The notes beneath the pieces were generated by a model that saw only the letters and a list, made by a program, of their open reading frames with translations, was not told the origin of the DNA and searched no databases. This document shows positions 11,984 to 22,262 of a stretch of DNA of 64,000 bases, piece after piece; positions within the stretch are counted from its first letter, which is position 1; each line of letters starts with the position of its first letter. The DNA is from Echiichthys vipera (Eukaryota > Chordata > Actinopteri > Perciformes > Trachinidae), in contig OY829650.1 in assembly GCA_963691815.1 (NCBI GenBank), positions 28,139,195 through 28,203,194 of the forward strand. The letters are read 5' to 3'. The position numbers were made by a program, and so were the translations under genes.

Positions 11984-12654
11984 ATAATCTGTTGCATTAT
12001 TTTGATCAAGATATACAGTAATTTAGGTCAAACTGTGGTGTGGCGTTGTTGGTTGTTGGGTTGGTCCAAACTAAAATCACTAAACAAATATTAAATAGAT
12101 TGGCATGACATTTTGTACAGACATTCATGGTCCCAAAACAATGACTCCTACTGATTTAGGGTGTGTACACATATCATCATCATCATCATCTCAGCGCTTT
12201 GCTGGTTGGTCTTGTTTTTATGGCGACATAAATGTAAGCTAGGTGGCTACACAGCTGACAACGCGTACAGTGATAAACAGGGTACCTACACATTTTCCAT
12301 TTCAAAATCCCATACCTTTCCAGACTTCTCAGCCTTTTTCAGTCAATATTAAACATCTGAATACCAATTGTTATATCAAAATCCAACTTTTAACCCGTAT
12401 GAATGGATGCTTTTGCCACTGCACATGGCTTCAAATTGCCACCTCCCCCATCGTGTTGGCGACGTCGAAAGATTTAAAGCATAGTTTGCATCTTTATTTT
12501 CCCACTGTGTCTCCTTTATCAACCATCTTTTATATTTTTCTTCATGAAGCCAGCCCTGGGAAAACTTGCATCGACCCATGACACTCTCCCTGCCGACAAC
12601 AGGTGGCTGGCTCGATGATACGTAAATGAGAATCGCAGTAGCACAGCCATAGAC
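11984..12654. other. Spacer without a recognised gene
   Basis: It contains a divergent dispersed-repeat piece near 12060-12135 ('gacattttgtacagacattc') and a short CAT/ATC run at about 12175-12190. The small open frames on both strands have no family features. Confidence 0.4.
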
Positions 12655-13225
12655 GGATTACCGCATGGGCAAAGTGGGCCTGTGTTTTGAAAACAAAGGA
12701 AAGAAAAAGAAGCCAGAGATGCCGCTTTGGTGCAGCAAATTCCATCCATCTCGACATTTTTCAGCAGAAAAGTGAGGCAAGTGTCCGAGGTTCGGTTTTG
12801 TATGGAGCTCTTTAGACCGGCACTGCCTCCGTGTCCGTGTCTGCTGCTGCTGCTGTGGTGGTTGCCTCCGCTGCTGCCCATTTTGTGCCGACTGCCGCGG
12901 CCGCTTTCCCCGGGCTCTCCTGCTGCTGGTGCTCCTTGAATAAGATGCGGGCATGTATCCCAGCCAGGTCGAGGAGGATGTTATAAAAGACCGCCACTGG
13001 CCAGCCGTCTTCCGTATACCGCCTTTGACAGAGTAGCCTACCCCTTTCGCATCTTGTCCGGGTTGTCCTCGTCGTACTTGGTGTTGTTATAGCACATCAC
13101 AGTTTCTGGTGTTGCCTTCGCCCCACTAAAGGTGCCCACACCAGCGCGCAAGGTGCTCAGGATGCAGACAGTCTTCCTCGGCTTTCCCTGCTCCACAGAG
13201 TCGCATTATTTCAGCACCGAACTGT
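12655..13225 (-). pseudogene. piggyBac-like transposase remnant
   Basis: Read on the minus strand from about 13200 downward, different frames give fragments such as ETVMCYNNTKYDEDNPDKM, GVGYSVKGG and AVFYNILLDLAGIHARILF. This order (YNxTK with spaced Asp residues, YSVKGGTRRWP-like segment, AVFYNILDLAGINA-like segment) is the C-terminal half of the piggyBac DDE catalytic region. Frame changes and an inserted Gln/Ala-rich stretch show that it is dead. The Cys-rich zinc-finger tail typical of the family is not convincingly present, and no terminal repeats were found. Confidence 0.65.
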
Positions 13226-13232
13226 TCTGCTC

Positions 13233-13385
13233 AGTGAACTTAATTCAGAACATGAAGGATTTCATTGTAATTAATTTAAAAGTCTCATCTTGTGCCTGAA
13301 AAAAACAACTTATTGTGTCTGAAGGAGGTTCACACTCCTGTTACAGTTTGATTTTATTCATTTATCTATCCTAAACAAAGTGTTC
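13233..13385 (+). repeat. Direct repeat A, copy 1
   Basis: A 153-bp stretch beginning 'agtgaacttaattcagaaca' and ending 'cctaaacaaagtgttc'. It is repeated in direct orientation at 13844-13996 with only a few differences and overall equal length. It is preceded by a shortened form of repeat B ('cagcaccgaactgttctgct'). Confidence 0.85.
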
Positions 13386-13705
13386 CAGTAGTGGCCCAAA
13401 ATGTCAAGTGCCACTCTTTCATATGGTGTTGACACTGTGGATATTTGGAGGGGGGTGCGAGGAGCGCGACCCTGAATCTTCCCGGAGGCACAATCAACAC
13501 ACTGTCTACACCACTCTTTCACATCACCAAACCACCCCAACCAGTAAAAGCACTCCTTTACTTTCCCTTGCAATTTCTGTATCCCTAAATGACCAACTGT
13601 CGGGGACTCATGCAACTGAGCTAAAACTTTAGGGACCAGGGCCTGTGGGAGAACAACCTGAACCTGGAATGCTGCATCAGTGTTTGCAGGGGGCGCCCTT
13701 ACCAA
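13358..13705 (-). pseudogene. Ty3/gypsy integrase N-terminal fragment
   Basis: The minus-strand frame contains an integrase zinc-binding (H2C2-type) region: VLAQLHESPTVGHLGIQKL with two His, then CFYWLGWFGDVKEWCRQC with the Cys pair, then CASGK. It continues to the start of the core domain (ISTVSTPYERVALDILG, where the first catalytic Asp would be expected) and then stops. It lies in the orientation opposite to the two integrase pieces at 14124-15560, so it is a separate insertion. Confidence 0.8.
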
Positions 13706-13734
13706 ACGTGAACTCTAATTTGAAGTTGAGGCCA

Positions 13735-13844
13735 CACCGAACTGTTCCGCTCGCTGTTTCACGGAGGGGAACTCCCGTTTTTGTTTGCCCATGGTGCCAA
13801 CCAGGCGATATCATACAGCTATATGATAATTGACTTACAAGTAA
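13735..13844 (+). repeat. Direct repeat B, copy 1
   Basis: A 110-bp unit from 'caccgaactgttccgctcgc' to 'ttgacttacaagtaa', repeated colinearly at 16086-16195 with very few differences. In the downstream copy it forms the end of the hAT-like frame. Copy 1 is followed directly by repeat A copy 2. Confidence 0.85.
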
Positions 13845-13996
13845 GTGAACTTAATTCAGAACATGAAGGATTTAGTTGTAATTAATTTAAAAGTCTCGTC
13901 TTGTGCCTGAAAAACCAACTTATTGTGTCTGAAGGAGGTTCACACTACTGTTACAGTTTGTTTTTTATTCATTTATCTATCCTAAACAAAGTGTTC
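13844..13996 (+). repeat. Direct repeat A, copy 2
   Basis: Second 153-bp copy of the unit at 13233-13385. It lies between repeat B copy 1 and the tRNA-Val gene, so B, A, tRNA and integrase follow one another within about 700 bp. Confidence 0.85.
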
Positions 13997-14050
13997 ATAA
14001 CACTGAGAGTGGAGTTTCCCGTTTGTCCCTGAACGCACCACGCTCACCCA

Positions 14051-14123
14051 GTTTCCGTAGTGTAGTGGTTATCACGTTCGCCTAACACGCGAAAGGTCCC
14101 CGGTTCGAGACCGGGCGGAAACA
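14051..14123 (+). tRNA. tRNA-Val (anticodon AAC)
   Basis: This 73-nt sequence folds as a complete cloverleaf. The acceptor stem GTTTCCG (14051-14057) pairs with CGGAAAC (14116-14122), followed by discriminator A. Anticodon AAC is at 14084-14086. The T arm CCCGG-TTCGAGA-CCGGG contains a perfect internal promoter B box, GGTTCGAGACC. The D-arm region (TAGTGTAGTGGTTATCA) supplies the A box. CCA is not encoded, as expected for a eukaryotic gene. A T-run follows 8 nt downstream. All the parts needed for Pol III expression are present, although the gene sits inside a transposon-rich mosaic. Confidence 0.93.
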
Positions 14124-14467
14124 TTATTTGCTTTTGTCCAAACAAAGAGCACCAAACAACGCCTGAGAGAACTGTGCTGGTGCCCAGGGATGAACGGTCA
14201 GGTGGAGGCTCTCATCGAGGTGTGTGCTACATGTAGACAAAATGAGAAGTCAGCTGTGACCCACAATACACCATTACACCCAAGTCCATTACCAGTAGCT
14301 GCTTGGGAGAAGGTTTGCATTGAAATGGTTGGTCCTTTTGAGACAGCACCGAGACACTGCAGGTTTGTGGTCACACTAGTGGATTACTACAGCAAATGGC
14401 CAGAAGCTGCTTTTGCCACAACGACGTCAAACCATCAGCTCATCATCTCTGCAGGTACTCATCCATG
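14124..14467 (+). pseudogene. Gypsy integrase fragment, copy 1 (internally deleted)
   Basis: It starts immediately after the tRNA-Val gene. The frame encodes the end of the zinc-binding region (CWCPGMNGQVEALIEVCATC) and the start of the catalytic core (VCIEMVGPFE ... LVDYYSKWPEAAFAT, which includes two conserved Asp positions of the core). At 14420 it jumps to hAT-like sequence that in copy 2 lies 660 bp further on, so the rest of the integrase is deleted. It is not functional. Confidence 0.85.
14132..14135 (+). terminator. RNA polymerase III terminator (TTTT)
   Basis: TTTT begins 8 nt after the tRNA-Val 3' end, within the usual distance for Pol III termination. Four T is the minimum effective length in vertebrates. 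Confidence 0.6.
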
Positions 14468-14994
14468 ACAGTAATGAACTTGCACAAGGAAAGCACGAAA
14501 GCCATTAGTTCCCATACGTTTTAAATAGAAAAGACGATGAAAGAGTGTAGATAACGTTAACTAACGTTAACTAACTAATAACAATTGATGCATTTAAATA
14601 AGGTCAACTAACGCTGACTGTTAATACAGTTATAACCTGTCGATGCTATCACAAAAAACTGTTAAAAAAACATTTCCCGGTAAATACAACTGAAAAACGT
14701 TAATTTAGCACTATGAAACCTGAGCCCCACTTACCTTTGTCGAGTCAAACCGTCACTAACCGTCTAGTTTGTGATAAAAGTCCGTGTTTATGCCAAAACT
14801 CCGTGCACTGATTGTGTTTCTGCTGCTGCTCCGTCTGAAAAAATCACCCTCCTGACTGTTCCCAAAGGAGGAAACAGCGCCCCCACAATCACACTTGTGG
14901 CCACAAATATATGACAGTCGTAGTGATAAGAACTACCATAGAGAATGAATGGGAAAAGATAAGAGACATAAGGACTACTATACGCGGTGCCTGG
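14468..14994. other. Unassigned spacer between the two tRNA/integrase copies
   Basis: AT-rich sequence with short repeated 'ctaacgttaactaac' units at about 14555-14580. No gene is seen. It separates the two copies of the tRNA/integrase module and has no counterpart in copy 2. Confidence 0.4.
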
Positions 14995-15030
14995 CGCGAA
15001 AGGTCCCCGGTTCGAGACCGGGCGGAAACA
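14995..15030 (+). pseudogene. tRNA-Val 3'-half fragment
   Basis: 36 nt identical in layout to 14088-14123 of the intact tRNA-Val gene (3' side of the anticodon arm, variable loop, T arm, acceptor 3' strand and discriminator A). The 5' half with the A box and anticodon is missing, so it cannot make a tRNA, although the B box remains. Confidence 0.88.
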
Positions 15031-15560
15031 TTATTTGCTTTTGTCCAAACAAAGAGCGCCAAACAACGCCTGAGAGAACTGTGCTGGTGCCCAGGGATGA
15101 ACGGTCAGGTGGAGGCTCTCATCAAGGTGTGTGCTACTTGTAGACAAAATGAGAAGTCAGCTGTGACCCACAATGCACCACTACACCTAAGTCCATTACC
15201 AGTAGCTGCTTGGGAGAAGGTTTGCATTGAAATGGTTGGTCCTTTTGAGACAGCACCGAGACACTGCAGGATTGTGGTCACACTAGTGGATTACTACAGC
15301 AAATGGCCAGAAGCTGCTTTTGCCACACACAGTGATACAACAACAGATATCCACCTTCTGACCGCCACATTTTCACGAGAAGGGAACCCAAGGGAGCCAG
15401 TGAGTGGCAATGGTACACAGTTCACCTCTGCTAAATTCAAGGAATTTCTCAAGCAAAGAGAAATTGTGCACTCCAGAACATCTGTGTACTATCCCCGTGC
15501 TAATGGAGAAGTGGAAGGGTTCACTTTGACCAGGTTCAGGTCAGAAAACCCTGTAAAGTT
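15031..15560 (+). pseudogene. Gypsy integrase, copy 2 (core altered)
   Basis: The frame starts in the zinc-binding remnant and runs through the integrase core: VCIEMVGPFE, LVDYYSKWPEAAFAT, a segment REPVSGNGTQFTSAKFKEFL, then YYPRANGEVEGF. Gypsy integrases normally have DNG-x-QF at the second catalytic site; here the Asp is Gly, while the Glu region (ANGEVE) is kept. The element is therefore catalytically dead even where the frame is open. After about 15560 the frame runs into hAT-type sequence. Confidence 0.85.
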
Positions 15561-15619
15561 AAGAAAGGAGAACAAAAGTTCACACAACCACGAGCTGTGG
15601 TGAGACAGAAAGGCCCTAA

Positions 15620-16164
15620 CACTTAACCATGGCATTGATGTTGTAACTAAAACGGTTCACTTTATCAGGGCACGAGCATTGACTCACAGGCAGTTTGTGG
15701 CACTTTTAGAGGAGCATGAGGATGAACATAGTGACATCAGATGGCTCAGTCTGGGCAAAGTGCTAAAAAGATTTTGGGACCTGAAAACAGAGATTCAAGA
15801 GTTTTGTGAGTTGAAAGGCAAACACATCCCTGAGCTCTCACATATGGACTGGATGGCAGATTTTGCATTTGCTGTTGATGTGACGGCTCTGATGAATGAA
15901 CTGAACACTAAACTGCAAGGCAAGGGCCTTTTCGTCCATGAAATGCATAACCTGGTGAAGGCTTTCACTCACATGCAAACCCTGAAAGACGTCAAACCAT
16001 CAGCTCATCATCTCAGCAGGTACTCATCCATGTTAGGAGATTTGCATGGTGAATTTTTTAAGGCGATATTATCGCCTTATTTCAGCACCGAACTGTTCCG
16101 CTCGCTGTTTCACGGAGGGGAACTCCCGTTTTTGTTTGCCCATGGTGCCAACCAGGCGATATAA
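15620..16164 (+). pseudogene. hAT transposase-like fragment
   Basis: The frame encodes FVALLEEHEDEHSDIRWLSL, LGKVLKRFWDLKTEIQEF, DWMADFAFAVDVTALMNELN and KLQGKGLFVHEMHNLVKAF. This matches the middle of hAT-family transposases of the type also found domesticated in vertebrate GTF2IRD2-like proteins (family recognised from memory). An in-frame deletion appears to remove part of the region before SDIRWLS, and neither the N-terminal BED finger nor a C-terminal dimerisation domain is present. The last part coincides with repeat B. Confidence 0.75.
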
Positions 16165-16195
16165 TACAGCTATATAATAATTGACTTACAAGTAA
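16086..16195 (+). repeat. Direct repeat B, copy 2
   Basis: Colinear 110-bp partner of 13735-13844. Here it is continuous with the hAT-like frame, which suggests that copy 1 was once also attached to hAT sequence. Confidence 0.85.
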
Positions 16196-17149
16196 ATTCA
16201 CAAAGAGGCACAGCTGGAGACCGCTAACAAAGTTAGAGGCAAGAGAGACAATGAAAGCAGAAAACCGCATGAAAAATGTAATGTAATAAATTTTGTTGTT
16301 TAAGATGTTTAGAGTAGCGTCAAGCTGCCACCACCTTTCTTAACCCGGTCTGGTCCTGTATTAGAGGTCAGAGAGCACCCACCACAGACAGATATGTATA
16401 AAAATAGACAATCTTTATTTCCAATTAATTTGGGCGTCTTCCTCGTGTGGGGTCAGGTTGACAATTCCCCCCTGTTAGGGAGTGTGGCGACTCACATGGC
16501 TTTTCCAAAACTAGCTCCGTGTCCATTTCTTTACTGAGGTGAACTGGTGCCTGAACATCTCCCCTTCCTCCAGGCGGGCCCCCTTCGCTCATCACTCCAG
16601 AAGGCAACCTTTGCGGTGGTCCACCAGCACCTTGCCTGCTTGTCAGATCACCTCCGCCCGGGCTTGATACCCCGTCTGACTTGCCTTGGGGGACCAACTC
16701 TTATGACATCTTGGGCTGGTGGTGATCCTGGACAAGGGGACAAATAAGATAGTACTCTGGAAACAACACAAATATTTTTTCATACTCTTTTCCTTTTTCT
16801 CTATACTTATCCAGACCTGGAAATAACTCAAATACACACCACTTCCCAGCAACAATCAGTGTCTGGTCGACCTGCTTCCACAAATGGGCTTTTCTGTCTT
16901 TGTCATAATAGTTTCCTAAACAAGAGCGTCCGTGATAACATATGGAAATTTCAGATTTTAAACTCGAGGCACATAGGGAGGGCGCACAAAAAAAGCAGAG
17001 TGCTCAGAAAAAATTGCACTGGAGCCTCTACAAACGTATTAATTACACAGGGCCCATAGGTGATACCCTGAGCTCTCTCTAGCACCCCCAGTTCACCTAG
17101 CACCACCAGAAGCTTGAAAGTTTTAGGTGATATTATCATATTTCATAGG
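16196..17149 (-). other. Minus-strand open frames of unknown origin
   Basis: Two overlapping minus-strand frames (16855-16643 and 16697-16425) stop at 16425, followed by an AATAAAG-type signal near 16406-16412 on the minus strand. The first has a basic, hydrophobic segment with WISIEKKEKSMKKY; the second is rich in Gly, Pro and Ser. This could be the 3' end of a retroelement transcript or a decayed gene. No family motif was recognised. Sequence between 16865 and 17149 shows nothing further. Confidence 0.3.
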
Positions 17150-17310
17150 CAATCATGTTTCCAAGATGATGGATCCTAATATAATGACTTTGGTGATCCC
17201 CGACTTTTCTCTAGCTCCACCAGCAGACTGACATTTGTGGTTTTGAGTGAAACGTCTTGACGACTATCGATGTTTTGCCTTTTTGGTTCAGACATTCATG
17301 TCCCCATGAT
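17150..17310 (+). repeat. Common fish dispersed repeat
   Basis: Landmarks 'tttggtgatccccgactttt', 'ctagctccaccagcagactg', 'gacatttgtggttttgagtg' and 'agacattcatgtcccc' match the family seen at 10420-10560, and more loosely at 48540-48660. Non-coding. Confidence 0.6.
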
Positions 17311-19839
17311 ATATATATAGATTATAGCCACTGATAAATATACTTAATAACAACACATAGGACAGGTATAACACACATAGCTTTATTGACATTTGTTTCA
17401 GTGGTTTCATTCGATATGATGCTCACATAAGTGGCAAAACAAAGATACTTGAGGATACCATGTGAATAGTTTGTCATTAACAGATTGATGCAACAACGAG
17501 TACGGTGATAAAGAATGTAAACACAGAAGTATTGTATGTTAATTTGTTCAGGAGTTACAGCTGAAAAAATGGGTAACATTACCTCACATTGTCTCAGGAG
17601 GTTTAAATTAAGTATAATATACAATAAAGCTCTATTAAAAAAAGAAATATGGCATCTCACTTACTGTACATGGAGGATACTAATGCAGAATGAAGAAAGA
17701 AGAAACAGGCATTGTTCTGTGTAAGGCAGACATGCAGAAATGAATTTACTGAGATGGCACTTTGATAGAAAACATTAGGCGAGTCAAAAAGATCCAAAAG
17801 TTGGGAAATCTATTGCTTTTGGAAACAGTTTTGAAGTGTGGGGCACAGCATTTTACATGACAACATTACAGCAAGTACAAATGTCCATTCATTTCTTTGC
17901 TCATTTTATAAAAATAAAACATTTTGAATAGCTGTGGATGAACCATACAGTTCTACATTGCATTCACTAAAGTATATATTCTCATGATTATGACTTCTGT
18001 ATCTCTTAATTAAATCTCTGATTTAACATCTCATAATTAGGACATCCATATCTAACAATAAGGAAAGACCACTGCTCCATTATTATAAGAAAATGTCTAA
18101 TAATTATGAGATTCTATCCAATACCATAATAACAAGATCCATATCTTAGAATTGTGGGATAAAGATCTCATAATTATGAATTATGTTATTATGACAAAAT
18201 TAAAAGACTACATTACACAATTGCAGAAGTCTGAAGAATACAGTCTAAGATCTTTATCTTCTAAGAAAGTTGTTATATTGACGAGATACAGAAGCCATAA
18301 TGAGATCATTTTTTAGATTTGTTAGATGTATGCTGTGGTGTAGTTCTACTAAAGCAACAGTACAAGTGCCATCTGCACAAATGAGTCCATAATGGCCATT
18401 AATCAGTCAGTGTAATGAGCTGCAACTACAGCTGTAAACTGCTGTTAAGATTTAAAGAAAGAATCTGTGATATTTCTACTTAAATAAGGTTTGTTTGGTT
18501 ATTTGACATCTCTAACACAACAGAAACTCAACCTATAGCTAGTTCATGAATGTCAATGAGTAAGTTCACTAATGTGCCCTTTACTTTTATTTAACATTCC
18601 ATCATACTACTTCTTATCCGAAACTGCAGCATTTACACCATATTTTAAAATCATACTCTCAGTTTATGCTTAACATGGTTCTGCAAGCTAATCTGGGATG
18701 ATGTTGCATCTAACATACAATATCAGCAAAGCATGAGCGGGACAAACTGTTGCTCTACAACAGCCCAGTGGACACTTAAAATCTGAGCAGAAAACACAAC
18801 AGATGCAGGGATTGCTCCGGAGTTAAACAAGTCATCTTGAGTCATGTAGTGGGACTGCAATCCACAGGTTCAGCACAAAGCAGCTGTACAAACTAAGCAC
18901 CGCTAGCTGTGCCACGGGTGGAGTAAAACAGAACGCTCCCTCCAGCTTCTCATCATGTATATTAAATATATTCTCTCTGTAGAAGAGGTAGCTGGCATCA
19001 TCTTAAAAGCAGGAACCTCCTCAGCTGAAAACGTTGCATTCAACCTGAGCTGAATAAAGAAGTGAAGCTCTGTAGGAAAGGAACTTGATAAAAACACCAC
19101 TTGATCTGGGACCTACACTTTACTACTTCCATCATGTGCTCAACTCGTGGCCATAGAGTGGATGACTGGAGGAGTGAATTTATATTTATAATTACATTTC
19201 TCATCTTTCACACTGACATGAGGCCTATTTCAGGCCTTCTCTGAACCACAAAATGTGCACATATGCTCGGAAACTCATCTTTGGTAGCATCAAAAGTCAG
19301 TCTGTCCGAATGAGAATGCAGCTGCGAGCTGAGACAGAAACATCCTTGATTATGGGAGGAAATATCTGAGAATGCTGAATTTTAGTGGCATCTCATTAAT
19401 TATATCAATACTATACAGATATGCTTTAAAAAAAAAAAAAAAAAGGCTTTCACTATGAGGATATCAGTCATTGAAGTGCTGAAGGCAATGTTTAGCGGCC
19501 ATCTTGTGCCTGTAAGGCTCAGGAGATGGTTCAATGAGGTAAGAACAGGCTGGAACCAAGACCAAGAGTGCTGCAGACTCTATACAGGCTCTAGAGTTTA
19601 GCAGCGCTGTACTGGGCTGAGCACAACTTTGGTCCAAGTAGTGTTTAAAATCCTCAACAATATATCTGCCACTGACTGAGCTCCCCTGGTACGACAGAAG
19701 GCCGTCGTTCATTTTCTCACACATCATCAAAAGTGTAACACAATAAAGAATTCAAGTTTTGACTTGACATAAGGCTGTGACTGACTGCACTCAAGGAGGC
19801 GCTCCCCTCCGGAGCCCTGCCCCCCCCAGCCGGGCGGGA
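17311..19839 (-). other. 3' flank of hmbs; possible long 3' UTR
   Basis: No coding exon is visible. Several minus-strand AATAAA signals occur (for example near 18589 and 17378), so the hmbs 3' UTR could be anything from short to about 2.4 kb. A palindromic MITE lies at 17980-18306 and a run of A at about 19427-19444. RNA data would be needed to place the true end. Confidence 0.4.
17980..18306. mobile_element. AT-rich palindromic MITE
   Basis: Ends are imperfect inverted repeats: 'ctcatgattatgacttctgt' at the left, and the inverse around 'gagatacagaagccataatg' at the right. The interior is made of repeated 'cataattatgagat'-like units in both orientations. It is non-coding and might be transcribed as part of the hmbs 3' region. 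Confidence 0.6.
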
Positions 19840-22198
19840 TTATCTGGCGTCGTTGAGCTGCCTGGCCACTGTCAGGATCTCCTTGGCCCCTTTGCTCAGC
19901 AGTAACTTGGCCAGGTCGACCCCCAGTCGCTCAGCCCTGTCCTGGGCTTCACCCGAGATCTTGCTGGCCATGACTCCCACTCGCTGGACCCGCTCGTCCA
20001 CCTCCTCTGTGCTCTGTCACACAAATAACAAACACACAACGTCCCACTTCTTACATGTCTCTTACTCCAACAAGCAGTGTTTTTGGTTTGCTTGTTTGTT
20101 TTTAATCGAGACAATGGTCATAAATGTGACCAATACGAAAGAGCATTAGGGCCAGGCAGAGGGGGATGATTTTTTTATTTTAAAAATATAGTCGAAATGT
20201 TGAGAAAAAAAACAAACTACTAGCTTTTACTCATCTATAAAATGCCTGGTGTCAGTCTTACTAAACTAAAAGAGAAAAAAAATTATTTTAATTAAACCGA
20301 TTTTGATTTACAACTTTCGACTTTATTCTTGAAATGAGAACTTAATAAAAAAAAAATCTTTCCCCCCATTTTTTTTGATGTCCGGCCCTGATACTCTTCC
20401 GTAGACCAATATACTGTGACCTCAGCTGGTACCTTGTCATCTGCAGCAATGCTCGTCTGCATGGTTTCCTTCAGACTGTCTGATCCGTCCAGGCTGTACA
20501 CTGCCCCTGTCAGGTAGAGCTGGAATAACATCAAATAGCATTATTTTGTGGGGATAGCAAAACATCCTTCTTGGAGACTGGATCAATGATGTGTGGGAAC
20601 TGATTCTGGAGTCTATTGTATCAGAGTGCACACTGTACATTCTGTGGACTAACCTGTGTTAACCTGTGCTGCTTGTCCAAGTATGTTTTTCTTTTGTAGC
20701 ATCCAAAACATGGATCTTATCTTATCTTTTCTAGCAGGCTAGTTTTTATTTTATTGGAGGTTAAAGTTTATGAATAATTAGGGGCGTGGCCTCTTGAGTG
20801 ACAGCTAGCTGCTGGCCCTCACTTCTCCTCAGAGATATACGTCCATCAGATAGACTTATCTCCCTCCCCCCAATGTCACATACATGCCCTTTTTTGGTAA
20901 GAGGAAATGAGGCGGAGTCAAAGTCTGACAAGATGGCGACTCCCGTAGGCGAGGACGATTGGATCAAGTTGAGAGAAGGGACCTCGACGGGTATGCTACG
21001 TGCATTTTTTATACAGTCTATGATAAATAGACATCAAGACCTCCGACAATGCTCGCGCTCGTGCCTGTACATGTGCATCTGTGCTTTACAAAAGCCCACC
21101 TCTCTCAACCGGTCCACGGCCGGCAAGTGTGCCGTCCCTGGGCGAGGTACATTTGTACTCACACTGGTCAAACAAACTAGACTTTAGCCGTGAAGCGTGC
21201 TTGGGCACGGTACGGATGGACAGGGTGAGTGCGCCCTTATTTTCTTTCTAAATGGATCATCACCTGCTGACTTTGTACCTGGGACCTGTTAGCTTTAGCC
21301 TCAGTCTGTTAGCATGATACCATGTATGTAGTCATTTACAGAGTTCTGATTTAAAACAAGTTTTCAATAAGGTGAGCAGATTTCTGGGACTTCTAGAGTT
21401 TCGGGTTCAATTAATCATTAAAATATCCAATGTTTTTATCTGCAAAATACAGTTTCATGTATTTTGACCTGATAACATGTTTGATATGTCTACTGGTAGG
21501 CTCTGTTCCCCAGTATTTCTTGCCATGTAAAATATTATTTCACTTCAATATGCATACATGGAGGCGCCCAGGGTTCATCCTTGCTAGATGCCCCAATTAC
21601 CTCAACCGGCTCATTTCAACGCAAAGGAGCAGCGGCTCTACTCAGAGTTCCTCGTGGATGGCTGAGTCTCTCACTTTATCTCTACTGGAGACACCAGCCA
21701 GACTCAGAGAAAACAACGAGCATTTTGTCAGCTTGTACCAGCAATGTCATTCTTTCGGTCATGACTCAATTCCTAGGACTTTTTAAGGACTTTCCAGGTC
21801 AAATTCCCTCAAGTTCAAGGATCCAACATCATTTGAGACCCGAATCAAGATTAATCAGTTACACTGAGAATTCTTTTAAATAAGAACAAGCAGGCTGGAG
21901 CGAAAAACAACGACACAACTCTGGGACACACAGGAAAGCTCCAAACATAGCCTATTTACTAAAAGACCTTTTTCCTTTCTATACTTCTAAATTTATATAT
22001 TCAAGCTCTTTCAAGCTCACAAATGGTCAATTTTATGCAAACCTGTGTGTGTGTGTGTGTGTGTGTGTCTCTATCATTCTTACCTGGGAGTCCTTCACTT
22101 CTGTGTTTACAGCCACTGGAACACTGCAGCCACCTTCCTGCAAGTGACAGTTACATTGAATACATCCGGATTTTAATATGTCAAAGTGAGTCAAACGC

Positions 22199-22262
<64 letters not shown>

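Noticed and set aside
12242..12581. 112-codon plus-strand frame
   Set aside because: No recognisable domain; biased composition and overlap with a minus-strand frame suggest chance.
13233..13996. Direct repeats A considered as the two LTRs of a gypsy element
   Set aside because: No TG...CA ends, no primer-binding site or polypurine tract, and the enclosed integrase piece is only about 350 bp; the B-A order shared with other copies fits a duplicated module better.
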